Shown: positions 53,645-64,000 of the stretch, piece after piece | Numbering within the stretch: the stretch's first letter is position 1 | How the letters are laid out: the number at the start of each line of letters is the position of its first letter | From: Balamuthia mandrillaris | Lineage: Eukaryota; Discosea; Longamoebia; Balamuthiidae | NCBI GenBank assembly: GCA_031835245.1 | Contig: JAVKOQ010000005.1 | Location: 1 to 64,000, forward strand | Direction of reading: 5' to 3' | DNA: 64,000 nt | Notes under the pieces: model-generated | The model's input: the letters and a program-made list of their open reading frames with translations, nothing else | Database searches by the model: none | What the model was told of the DNA's origin: nothing | Translations under genes and position numbers: made by a program

Positions 53645-53759
53645 CCTGTGTTGTTTTCTCCGTAATGCTATTGTTGCTTGTCTCTTGAAGACCGACGGCC
53701 TCAAAGCGTCCTTTCAACTCTTGCCACCGACAAAGATTCCCTGAAAGAGAGCACGTTTA

Positions 53760-54134
53760 TTAGATGCGTTACCGCACAACTATCCCGAAAGACATTTCAA
53801 GCAAAAAATAGAAAAGTTAGGCATCTGCGACAGATGTCTAATAATGGCTGATAAAACTTTTAACTTGTTTAACACCTATATATTTTCGAACTAGACAAGA
53901 AGAATGGACACTGTGGGCTGCCTGTTCACGACGAGCAAAAGTTATCGGCGAAAATCGGAATTAAATCATTTTGTTAATGAATAATAATATAGCTCCAGTT
54001 TTAGTGCATAAAGGCGATGTTATGCAGAAATGGATGTTTGTTGCGGAAGTAGCCTGACCGGTGGAAGACTATAAGATATTGAAAGTTGACGGCACTGAGT
54101 AAGTTTGTCAAACAAAACAAAAAAACAACAAAAG
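53760..54134. other. intergenic region between two divergent genes
   Basis: AT-rich spacer between the minus-strand beta-helix gene and the plus-strand acyltransferase gene. It should hold both promoters. No specific site can be assigned. Confidence 0.4.
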
Positions 54135-55613
54135 ATGGAACCCTGCGAACTGGAAGTGATCCAGTCTTTATTGCTCCAACAAGAGGAGGAACCCTCCCCC
54201 ATCAAACGCGTCGCTCTTGCTCCTCCTGATAATTCCATGGTTGTCTGCTACATAAAGGTGTTGTTCCTATACAAGCGCCTGGACCCTTTGCTTCTGCTGC
54301 CCGCCCTTCGCAACACACTCTCTCACTATCCCATCTTCTTTGGCCGTTTAGAACGGTCCCTCTGCAACGGTCGTTGGACGGCTCTCCTCAACAACGCAGG
54401 AGTTCGTTTCGTTCATGCCAGGACCAACGCCACCATTCTCTCTTCCTTCAACTCTCTTTCTTCTACTGAGAACCTACTAAACGCAAACGTAATTCCTTGC
54501 AACCTCTTTTGTGACGAAGGGCTGGACCTTTTCAGCAGCGAGTCGCCTGTTCTTGCAGTTCAGGTGACCGAGTTCCAGGATGGAGCAGTGGCAGTTGCTG
54601 TTTGTGCCCATCACATTGTGGGAGATGGTCCGGCCTTGTTTCGGTTCATTCACCAATGGAGTGACAACGCTGCAGCTCTTCTACACCAGCCTTCTGCGAA
54701 GCAAGTTGCTGTTTCCGTTTGTCACGAAAGAGAATTGTTACGACCATGTTGGACAACGCCAAGGTTGGAGCACCCAGAATACAGCCTGAAGACACAAACG
54801 CTTTTGGAGAAGGTCCAGCGCTCTCCACCGACTTCTGTCAAGAGCTTTCATTTTCGAAGGGATGATCTGGCAAGGCTGAAAGCAGCTGCGTCGACGTCAT
54901 GCAATGCCGGCGAGTTTGTGTCCACAAACGATGCACTTACCTCGTTGTTCTTTCAAGTCATCACTAGCGCGAGGAAGATTGAAAACAAAGACACAACTGT
55001 GAAACTAGGGTAGGTTTTGTAAGCTCCTTGACGTTATTCATTTGCTGTATTCATTCCATCGTTTTTGTCCTCAATGTTCTTCCTACTTCTTTTTTCATTG
55101 TTCCTTGTGACTCACAATGCAACCAACGCAACCAGTTATGCAGTAGACGGTCGTCCTCGCCTTCCGTTTTTACCAGAAGAATACTGCGGCAACGTTACAT
55201 TCTTTGGACTTGTCCGCACTGATGTCACCCAGCTCCTGGCCATGTCGTTGGGCGAGTGTAGCAAACTCATACGCAAGACCACAGACTCTATGACTGCAGA
55301 ATACTTACAAGATGCCTTGGCATGGATAGAAGCTCAAGAGGATACTTCCTTGATTGACGTGCGACGGTCTGGCAACGACATTGCTGTCAGCAGCTGGGTG
55401 AGAGCGCAACTTTACGACGCCACCTTTGGGCAAGGCCAGCAGCCTTTCTATGCAGGGCTGCCTCCTCTCGATGTTCCAGATGGTCAGCTCTTCTTCGTCG
55501 ACGCTCCGGAGGGAGACGGAGTGCTCGCGGTGCTCTGGTTACAACAAGACCACATGGAAACGATCGAACACGACTCTTATTTCCGAAGTTTTTGTCCTTT
55601 ACATCATTCTTAA
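54135..55613 (+). CDS. BAHD-type acyltransferase
   Basis: Two exons (54135-55009 and 55136-55613) encode 450 residues, the usual BAHD length. The catalytic HxxxD motif is HIVGD within AVCAHHIVGDGPALFRFIHQ (about residue 160). The N-terminal half has the expected LLLPALRNTLSHYPIFFGRL block. Before the second half lies STNDALTSLFFQVITSAR, matching the family's channel-region motif. The late structural DFGWG motif is altered to DATFGQGQP. BAHD enzymes move acyl groups from acyl-CoA to alcohols or amines, best known in plants and fungi. The substrate here is unknown. Confidence 0.85.
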
Positions 55614-55647
55614 GATAAGAAAACGAAGTCACCGACAAAGTCTTGTC

Positions 55648-57168
55648 TTAAGGTTGTTTGTTCTGTTCGTCCATCAGCGCTCGCTCCAACATACAAATCA
55701 GTTTTGCTTTGAGGCCTCTTACTTGGTCAGATCGCATAAACTCCAACAAAGAAGGGAGCAACTTCACCATTCGTTCTCGTTCGTGCTCGAGGAAGAACGT
55801 CAACAACTCGCGACATCGCATTCGACACAGCTCTTGAATGATGACCGGTGCTTCTTCCACTATCCATCCTCTCAGCGCGGGTGCCGTCGCTAACACCTGT
55901 TTCATCATCTTTCGTTGTTCCTTTCTTCCATAAATCGTTTTCAATAGCTTAAGCAGTGCCGTTGTAACTGCTTTCCTCTTCTCGCCGCTTTGATCATCAC
56001 GGGATGCTTCTTCCAACAGGCGCCACAAGTCGTTGGAGTAGGTCGAGTGGCGAAGCAGCTGCACGATGGAGAAGTCCTGTGGAAAAAAGGGATGGTAGAG
56101 GCAAGCGCCAAAAGAGCAACCCCCGTAATGGCCTTCTTCACAGCAGTTGAGCTTTAAGGGAATGCCGGCCAGTTGCAGCACCGCAATGATATCCCTCAGC
56201 AGTGCCCTTCGTCTTCGTTTCATGGGGTTGTGTTTGGCAAACTGCACAATGATCTGTGCCACTTGGATAGGAGTGCTGGTAGGGAATAAGATGGAAAGAT
56301 CTTCCACCCATTCCTGCTCCTCTGGCGGTTCGTGTTCTTCTTCTTCCGCTTGGGTATCTTGTTCTTGTTGTCGTTCTTGGTGAGGACGAAGAGGCGTGGG
56401 TTGGTAATGCACAAAGTGAAACAAACGAGCCAGCACCGCCACACGAAACAAGCCAAAACTTCGACGACTCAGCTGTGGGCTGTCCCAAGGTCTCCACGAC
56501 ATGCACTTCAACACCCGCTCCGCCACCTGTTCATATTCCGTTATCCAATCCCACGGAAACCAGGTCTCGCTCCACTTCATTCTGCTGTTGTTTGGCTCAG
56601 CAGCACAAATGAGCTCAGCCAGAACCACAAACTCGCCCATTGTTTTGGTAGTGGTTTGCAGCACCTGTGAGAAGACATGAGAAATGCTGTAGCCAAACCC
56701 CGTAGGGAGAGTCCGTGAGGGTGACGCCCCTTGTTCAAGCAGAGCGTTCAACCGCCCATCGTCCAGCATTTGCAGAGGGGTGTGGGAGTATTTCCTGAGG
56801 AGTTTGACCAGTCGGACGTCCAGATCCAGCACTTCTGGTGCTGAAAGTTGGGCTCTGGCTGTGTTGCGACGCTCCATTCGGGTCCACACGTTCTGCTTCA
56901 GTTGCTCGAACGCTCGCTGGGATCGGCCGGACATTTGTTGGGTGGCGAGAGCATGCCATTGCTTGCAGACCAGCTTGACGGAGCGGACGGTGTCGGGAGG
57001 AAAGAACCAAGAAGAGCCGTCGTCGTAGAGTAGGTCCTGTGAGAATCTGTGTTGGCGTCGCACGCTCTCGAAGCTGGGATCAAAACCTTCACGGCCAAAG
57101 GAGGAAAGCAGTGGAATATGAGAGAAAATAAGTTGAAGAAGATCGTTGTTGCTCAACACCTCTTCCAT
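55648..57168 (-). CDS. F-box-like protein (506 aa), parent of a broken tandem paralogue
   Basis: Single exon from ATG 57168. An F-box-like start (EEVLSNNDLLQLIFSHIPLL) is separated by ~40 residues from its usual end (VRSVKLVCKQWHALATQQM). The rest is helical, with an acidic Gln/Glu linker and a Cys-rich NCCEEGHYGGCSFGACLYHP segment. It has no known repeats. A decayed paralogue lies immediately upstream at 57,240-58,620, so the family expands by tandem duplication. An SCF adaptor role is inferred. Confidence 0.75.
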   Translation of the reverse strand: MEEVLSNNDLLQLIFSHIPLLSSFGREGFDPSFESVRRQHRFSQDLLYDDGSSWFFPPDTVRSVKLVCKQWHALATQQMSGRSQRAFEQLKQNVWTRMERRNTARAQLSAPEVLDLDVRLVKLLRKYSHTPLQMLDDGRLNALLEQGASPSRTLPTGFGYSISHVFSQVLQTTTKTMGEFVVLAELICAAEPNNSRMKWSETWFPWDWITEYEQVAERVLKCMSWRPWDSPQLSRRSFGLFRVAVLARLFHFVHYQPTPLRPHQERQQEQDTQAEEEEHEPPEEQEWVEDLSILFPTSTPIQVAQIIVQFAKHNPMKRRRRALLRDIIAVLQLAGIPLKLNCCEEGHYGGCSFGACLYHPFFPQDFSIVQLLRHSTYSNDLWRLLEEASRDDQSGEKRKAVTTALLKLLKTIYGRKEQRKMMKQVLATAPALRGWIVEEAPVIIQELCRMRCRELLTFFLEHERERMVKLLPSLLEFMRSDQVRGLKAKLICMLERALMDEQNKQP

Positions 57169-57239
57169 GGCACTCGGCTCTTCTCCGGTTTCTTACTTTG
57201 TCTGCGGAGTTTTTTTTTCGACTGTAACGCATTACACTC

Positions 57240-58620
57240 AAGTCGACACTTTAGTGCCCCAACCAGTTCTTGCATTCCAACACTCGCTCCGCCACCTGTT
57301 AAGCAGGAGTAACACGGCCTTCCGCTCCATTTCAAGCTGAGGAAGAAGTCCGACCATGCAAAACTTTATTATAGGGTCACCCTGTCCGCGTAGCTCCCTC
57401 CAGCGTGTGTATTAACTGTTGCTTTTTGCCTTCTACCTGGTCGGACCGCATGAAGGCCACCAACACAGGGAGCATTTTCTGCATCTGCTCTCGTTCGTGC
57501 TTGCGAAAGAGCTCGATAAACTCGCGACACCGCATTTGACACAGCTCTTGAATGATGACTGGTCCTTCTCCCACTATCCATCTTCTCAGCTCTGGAAACA
57601 CTAGCAATACTTCTTTCATCTTCGCTCGTTGTATCTTCCTTCCAACATTTGTCTTAACTTTGCATTAACGCCATCATACACTCTTGCTTCTGTACTTCCC
57701 AGTGTTGGCGCACGTCATGGGTGAACAGTGTGCGATGCAGCAGATGAGAGACAGAGAGTTCCTCCGATGGTAAGACAGGATGAAAGAGATACAGCCCAAA
57801 AGCACAAGACGCCGTCAGATCGCAGTTGACGACGAGTGGAATGCCTGCCTGATGAAGCAATTCGAAGACATCCTTTGCAAGTGCCCGGTGCAAACTGTCC
57901 TGTTGCGCAAACTTGGTGATGGTGTCCCAGAACCGCAGCTGTTCATGATTCCTTGGTGCCTTTTCTTCTCCTTCTCTCTCCACGGTCTTCTCTTCATCAC
58001 CTCGTTCTTCTTTGTTTTCTTCGTTTGTTGCGAGTTCCACCGTGATACGGCTTTCCTGCACTCCATCTCGGCGTGCTCCGCAGCGCACACGAGCTCCGTC
58101 CAACCACAAAGTAAGCCATGGTTGTGGCTAGTGTGTTGAATGGCAAGAACGCGCTAAAGGCGGAGGTGGAGTGGCTGTTTGTCTCGAAGAGTTGTCAGTT
58201 GAAGGCTCCTCGCTCCAACCGACTCCACACTCGATGCCTCAGTTAGTCGAAAGCTTGTTGGTGCCGGTGGGCGATGTGCTGATGGACAAGTCGGTATTGC
58301 TTGCAAACCAGTTTGACGGCAGGAGCAACGCCTCCACAGATACCAGGACGACCCGTCGTCGTAGAGCAGCTCCTCTGGATGGGAGCGTCTCCGTCGCTCA
58401 TTCTAAACAGAGGGTTGCGGCCTTCCTGCCAAGAAGGTCGGTGTTGTCCAAGACTTCATGTCCATGGCGGCTCTTGGCTCTTTTTGCTTCACGTTCTACC
58501 TCCCCCAAGGGCTTTGACAAAAGCCAAAGACCTTCAGCTAACGCTTCCTCTGGCCTTTTCTCAAACGGAAGGGCACCCATCGTCACACCGTTACTCCCAT
58601 TCCGACACTTGGTCATAACT
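57240..58620 (-). pseudogene. broken tandem paralogue of the F-box gene at 55648-57168
   Basis: Pieces match the intact neighbour in order: VKLVCKQYR and HRHQQAFD (about 58,315-58,245), VFELLHQAGIPLVVNCDL, SCAFGLYLFHP and SVSHLLHRTLF (57,880-57,730), then WIVGEGPVIIQELCQMRCRE to the end (57,580-57,377). Frames change several times, and the beginning is not recognisable. A further scrap at 57,240-57,340 matches the neighbour's KWS and QVAERV region out of order. It is a pseudogene, probably from duplication and later rearrangement. Confidence 0.8.
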
Positions 58621-59048
58621 TTTCGTGTCGTCCCGAAGCCAGCATGTAACCCTCACCCGGCTGTGCACGTATTGTGGCCATTTTGTTCTGGTACACCTGA
58701 TCTCGTGGACAACCTTTGCAGCAAATGTCGTACGTTTGTGCACAGAAATGTCTACAACAATTAAAAAAAAAAGAAAGCAAACAACGAAGAGAGTGGTGGG
58801 CCTTTGCTTTACGCTTTTGTTGTGTTGGAGTGACCAAGGCCTTTTGTCTAGATTTGAACTTCTTTATTTTTGTTGCGGTACTAAAGTTTTGGCCGCTTCC
58901 TTTCCCCCCCAAAATATCTTACTCACGCCCCTCCCCCCTCTCCTCATCTTCTCCTTTGGGGTGTGTTCTGTGTGTGTATGCGGATTTTCTTATTCTTTTT
59001 TTTATTTCTTTGGTTTCTTTCAAGCGAGCACGCAACCGGGAAGCAAAA
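58621..59048. other. spacer upstream of MED12
   Basis: Mixed sequence becoming T/C-rich toward the MED12 start. No gene recognised; likely promoter and leader. Confidence 0.4.
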
Positions 59049-59235
59049 ATGTATGGACATGGAGGCAGCTCGTCGGGAGGCAATCAACAACGTCGCTCCA
59101 CTGCTTCCTCCCACAACAGAGCTGCCTATCAGCCGGGCGTTGGTCCCATGCAACCCACCAACGATGGTATCATTCCCTTTCACTCCTCTCTCCTTCATCT
59201 CCTTCTTCTCCTTCCGTTCTCTCCCTCCCTCCCTC

Positions 59236-59292
<57 letters not shown>

Positions 59293-62200
59293 TCTTCTCT
59301 TCTCTTCTCTGCTTTTCTCTCTGCTTCCTTACATTGTTTCTCGACGTACAGGCATGCAGCAACAACCACCGCAACAGCAACGAAGAGCACAATCGCATGG
59401 AAGAGCTCCAGCATCGAGCTTCGGGCCTGGCTTTCGTCCCAGTAGTGGTAGAGCCTCTGCCTCGCAGCACGGCCAACGAGGCTCCTCAGCTGGAGCTTCA
59501 GCTGTTCAATCTCTCTCTGGTGTTGGACAGGCCCCTCCACCTTCTCTCCCTCACTTGGCCTCCAACATGCCTTCTTCTTCTGCTTCTCGCATGTCTTCCT
59601 CCGCTTCGTACCATCACTCTGCTCGAGGGTATCTTTCACTTTCTTCGTCATCTGTGTGCGCAAAAACTGGACATCTCTTTTCTCTCTTTGTTTTATTCTG
59701 TCCATTTATTTACTTCGAATCCTTTATCTCTCATAGTCAACCCAGTGTACAACACGGTATGCCATACGTGGCCCCGATGCCTTACGTGCTGCCAACCCCC
59801 ATCGGCAGAAAAGTCCTCAATGAGCGGCTGAGCGTGGCCGACTTTTATCCAGTAGAAACGGTATCTGTGGGACGAGGCGGCATCATCCTTGGCAGACATG
59901 ACGTTACCACAAGTACTCAGCCTACTCCAGAGGAAGAGCTCAACATTCTCAACATTCACAACGGCTATCGAGAACCGCTATCCTTGGAGGTACGTCATTC
60001 GCTCACATTTGTTCATCTCCATTTTGACGCTCATCTTCTTTACTTCTTCGTGTGCTTGCTGCTGATCCCAACTGGATGCAATACAGAATGAATATGGATC
60101 TATGCGAACTTTTCCGCTATTTCTACCGGCACCATTATCTCCACAAGAAGAACAATTGCAAAGCCTTAAAGAAGAGAATGGAAATAACAAAAGAGAACAA
60201 AACGAAGCCCAGTTTGCTGATAGGCCAAAAGTTCGGCATGCAGTTGGAAGACAGGCCATGCTGCAAGTTGTAAGCGAAATTGCATGGATGATGAAGTGTC
60301 GCGTTGATGACAAAGACGTAGTTTTCTTTTCTACTCTTATTTGATGTTATATTGTTTCTCTCTTCTGACACTTGTTGCATTTCTAGTATCAAGCTTTCCA
60401 CACCCTTCGTAAACGACGAGGCAAAGCCTCTTCCGTTCAACGAGTCATGAGCGGCAAACCCTCTTTTCCTGAGCTACGGCCTGTTGGCAAGGCCAAGGAA
60501 CAGTGGATTCATAACCTTGCTGGCTCTGATCCGTTGCACTTACTCATTAACTCTGTTCCACATGGGTATCTCTCTTCTCCTGCCCGCGTTCTCTCTTATC
60601 TCTCTTTGCATTTTTTTAAAAAAAATGATGTAATCCCTTTCGTTGTTGAAAAGATATCGTAACGTGCAGCTTCTGGATGCTTTGGTGAGGTTTAGAGTGC
60701 CTTTGTTGCGAGCAACGTGGTATATCAAAGTCGTTCAACTCAACAACAAATACAAAGCCACCAGTTCTAAGGTTTATTTTTATTCTCTCAGTTGGTTTGT
60801 TTTCCTTGTTTAACTTTCTTTTTAACTTCTTATAATTACATTAGCGAAACCGACCACCAAGTCCGCCAGATGATTGGACAGAAACCCTCATTAAGTTTCT
60901 TTATGCGCACCTGAAAACCCCTCTGCGGCTGACTACTGTCAATCCCGCCGATGGCAAAGTGGTTGCCAAGCCAGCAGACAAAACCAAAATCAAGGAATTG
61001 ATGGAACGATTTGGAGAGATCAGTCAAGAGAGTGGTGGAAATAATGGTTATCTCAGTGACGCCTTCAAAGCAATGGTGAAGAACGAAGAGGTGGAGGCGC
61101 TTGCATTTTATGACAAGTTAATGTACATTCTACGACTCATTCATTGGAACTATGAAGAGGTTCAATTTTTTACCCGCTCTTCGCTATTATGCTTATACAA
61201 TACTAACTATTGTCATCTACTGTTTGGCAGCATTTGCTCAATCGGAAGATGTTTTTGGACAGCCTTGTAGATAAACTTTTGGAGCTTCACACGGTGGAGA
61301 CGAATACCCTTCTTTTATCCATAGTCACTGAATACTTACAAGACATTTGCGAGTGTAAGACTCGCTTCCACAAATTGCTCAATTATTGCGTTGTAACAAC
61401 CTATAAGGTGACCCTATTTTTTCTGTTTCTCTCTTGTTCTTCTTCTTGTTCTTGTTCTTCTTCTTCTTGTTTCAGTTGCCGCTTCATGCTTATTTTATGT
61501 AAAAACAGCTTTTAGAGGCGGGAGCTTCGCCGAGAGCGCGATGGAGAGCTTCGAGTCAAAATTATCTCTTTCGTAGTCTCTGCAATATTCTTCGTTATGC
61601 CATTCAGATTACGCCTCCACCACACATCCCATTTATCGAAGATCAACTTGCAGCTTGCATCGCCTTACAAAAGAGAAAACGGTTGGAGGATCCTTCTCTC
61701 CTCTCCTTTGCTCACTCCCTCTTTTCCAAGAAAAACGTATGTACCTTTGTGAACATTTGGGTTTATGGAGTGATGTAACTAATATTGATGACAAGTGCGC
61801 AAAACTTGTGGAGCTGAAGAAAGAAGCACGGAGGCGACAACGAGAATGGGTACTTCCCATTGCCACCCCTTTGGACACAAGTATGGCTTCTGTTGTACAG
61901 GTAATGATCTCTCTCTCTCTCTCTTGTATCTCTCATTTGTTAACCTAATTGTTGTATGTTTTAAAAAGGCGTTGGATAACTTTGAAGCAACAGAAAAAGG
62001 AGATATGGATTTGCTGTTTGCCAATCTATTTCCACATTTATCTTCACCAACTACCCTCATTACCGCAAAACGAACAAACATCACCAAAACGGAAGATGAG
62101 CAACAAGAAGCTTTGGCCGTTGGTGAAGATGGGGCTTGGTGGCCACTGCAACAACCATTGCTAGCCACACAAGCAACAGAAGACTCTTCCTCTTCATCTC

Positions 62201-64000
62201 TCTTCTCATCTTCAAGAAGCGGAAAGAAAAGACCATTCGCAGAGACTTCATCATCCTCCGAAGGTAGTTCAACAGTATCAGCATCAACAACGAGGAATGA
62301 GGATCAAACAGAAGAAAAACGAGAAGACACAGACGAAGAGGAAGAGGAGGAGGAAGAAGGCGGTGAAAACGAAGATGATCAAGTACAGCTTGCAAAACAA
62401 ACAGTGGAACGGAGTAAAGATGTCCTAAAGACACTCTGTGAATGGGCCATCACTAAACATCGCCGAACGAATCTATGTCGAACTTTTGTTACTGTTTCTC
62501 TGATTCGCCGTTATGTACAGATTGTAAAAGTGCGTACTCTTCATATTCTATATTTTTCTAAAGTTGTTTTGCTTTCTCAATACTCTAGCTTTATTTACTT
62601 ACTTTTACACCTGTTCTCAAACTGCATATAACAGAAAACTACTTCTAAAAGCGAACAAGAGAATGATGTAGATCTTCAATCCTTATTCACTTCGTTATTG
62701 TCGATTCCAAGAACGAAAGAAGGTATCTTTATCTTTTGCCTTAAAGCACAAACGAATTCCTTTGTTTAACAAACAAAAAAAAATATAAACAGAACAAATA
62801 GAAACTGTTCGACTTTTTGCGGAACTAATTCGGCACAAACTTTTCTCTCATGATGCATATGTTCGATACCACATTTCCTCTGGAACCCTTTTTCTCTCCT
62901 CTGTTGGAACTGAGGTACGAAGTGTTCTCATTCTTTGATTTTTCTCATTCTCATTCTCTTGTATTCTTCTTTTTCTCTAGCAGAATCAGATAGCGGCGCA
63001 GCAGCGGTGGTATTTGCAACAATTGCCTCTTCCGAGCTCTCACAAGAGAGAACACAACCAACGACGTGCAGTGTTACGGACTCTTCCTGATAACGGCGTA
63101 CGTTTTTTTTTTTGTGTTTCGTAAGTTTCTTTTATTTAACTCAGCGAGGTGTTTTCTTATTTTTTTTAAAGTGGCTAGATGAAGAACAGACGCTGAATAA
63201 GCTACTGACTCGTCTTTCACAATTCTTTACCCGACTCCACCAACAGTATGACCAATCATCAGCCTCTTCTTCTCTTTTTCCTTTTCAATTTCCCTTTTAT
63301 CCTTCTTCCTCTTTGTCTGAAACATCGTCGATCGATGACAAAGCAAGTCTCTCGTTGGCGACTTATTGGGATTACGCTCCCAGAATAAGTTCTCCAAAAA
63401 TGACGAACAGAGTGTTCTGCTTTGCTCCTCCTTTTTCTCCTTCTATCGGGCAACCAACCAGCAACAAGCTAGAGGAAGATAGTGCAGACGAATATGGCAA
63501 AGAGATGAAAGCGTCATTGAGCGAAACGCTGGCTCACATCATGGCCAATGTGAATTCAAACAAGTGCTCACGCTATTGTCAGTCCTTCCTAAACGAGTGG
63601 CTTTGTAGTTGTGTGGAAAAATGTTTTCCTCCGTTTTTGATCTCTCCTGAGTACGGGCCGCTTTCGCTTCTTCCTTGTCTTTCTTAAAATCTCTTGCTCA
63701 TCCGCATTTTGTGATGTTTTTTTTTTTTGGTTGTTGTTGTTGTAACATTTATGTATCTACTCTGTACTTTTCGAATATGTATAGGAATACCTACCAGTGC
63801 ACAGCAGAGGAACTACAAACAGTGTTCTTAATTCTTTGCTGGACAAAGGATTATTATTCTGTTGCAGCTCTCTACTTTGTGGTCCTGCGTTCCGCTTCTC
63901 CTGCTCTACTACTCACGCTTCTTCATGTTGCTTATGAGGTTTGCTATTGTTTCTCTATCTTATTGAGCGTTCGTTTCTATTCTCGGTGCTTCTATGTTCC
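59049..64000 (+). CDS. MED12: Mediator subunit 12 homologue (runs off the right edge)
   Basis: Sixteen exons from ATG 59049 keep one frame for 1174 codons: 59049-59166, 59352-59628, 59737-59989, 60087-60317, 60387-60565, 60654-60771, 60845-61159, 61231-61407, 61509-61736, 61796-61900, 61969-62529, 62635-62722, 62793-62914, 62981-63097, 63172-63650 and 63785-63938. The last donor (GAG|GTTTGC) lies before the window end. After a Gln/Ser-rich lead, the MED12 signature appears: EELNILNIHNGY, EQWIHNLAGSDPLHLLINSV and the block LLDALVRFRVPLLRATWYIK. Long helical exons follow. MED12 links cyclin C-CDK8 to core Mediator and activates the kinase. Exon 11 carries an acidic Ser-rich insert. The exon 9/10 border is the least sure. 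Confidence 0.85.
59238..59290. repeat. (CT)n array in MED12 intron 1
   Basis: A run of about 25 CT units on the sense strand in the intron 59167-59351. Confidence 0.9.

Overview
The window is nuclear DNA of a eukaryote with many short GT-AG introns, T-rich intergenic DNA and CCCTAA (TTAGGG-type) telomeric repeats. The gene set (MED12, CENP-X, Kelch/coiled-coil, F-box/ankyrin proteins with GCPW-type repeats, an ankyrin-EDR1-kinase, a VWA protein with a Sec23/24-like zinc finger) suggests a free-living amoeba-like protist, probably Amoebozoa. That placement is inference, not a search result. TGA, TAA and TAG all end host genes.

Bases 1-11,940 are an accessory, subtelomere-like block. It holds a four-exon tyrosine-recombinase (YR) gene whose last domain is a Myb of the telobox type. 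Three tandem units carrying CCCTAA telomeric repeats follow it. Further on are low-complexity DNA, a 5'-truncated Ty3 chromovirus fossil whose LTR sits inside a second, decayed YR copy, a Gag zinc-knuckle fossil, and a Ty1/copia 3' end. One junction sequence (GAGTAC, then YCGCCCCTAA) recurs at the YR/telomere array and just before two of the retroelement fragments.

Bases 11,947-17,083 are a GC-rich F-box/ankyrin gene on the minus strand. It is split inside the F-box by a 3.7-kb Mutator-like (MULE) DNA transposon with about 90-bp terminal inverted repeats and a perfect 9-bp target duplication. Removing the element and one duplicate restores the reading frame exactly.

Bases 17,442-64,000 are a dense housekeeping region. 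In order it holds: a SIRT7-like deacylase joined to a CAP/cofactor-C-like domain (-), a GT25-like membrane glycosyltransferase (-), a VWA/zinc-finger protein (-), a Kelch-coiled-coil protein (-) divergent from a CENP-X gene (+), adenylosuccinate synthetase (+), a second Kelch protein (+), an F-box protein (-), a C2-SH3 protein with a very long Q/E tract (-), bacterial-type isoleucyl-tRNA synthetase (+), an F-box/ankyrin gene with an apparent frameshift (-), an ankyrin-EDR1-kinase (+), a secreted beta-helix type I membrane protein (-), a BAHD-type acyltransferase (+), an F-box gene with a broken tandem paralogue (-), and a MED12 homologue (+) that runs off the right edge.

Intron (CT)n arrays lie on the sense strand in every gene where I saw one, whichever way the gene points. 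Exon borders for ADSS, IleRS, CENP-X, the kinase, the VWA gene, the second Kelch gene, the beta-helix gene, the acyltransferase, MED12 and the YR gene were read by hand, and the phases add up to whole codons.
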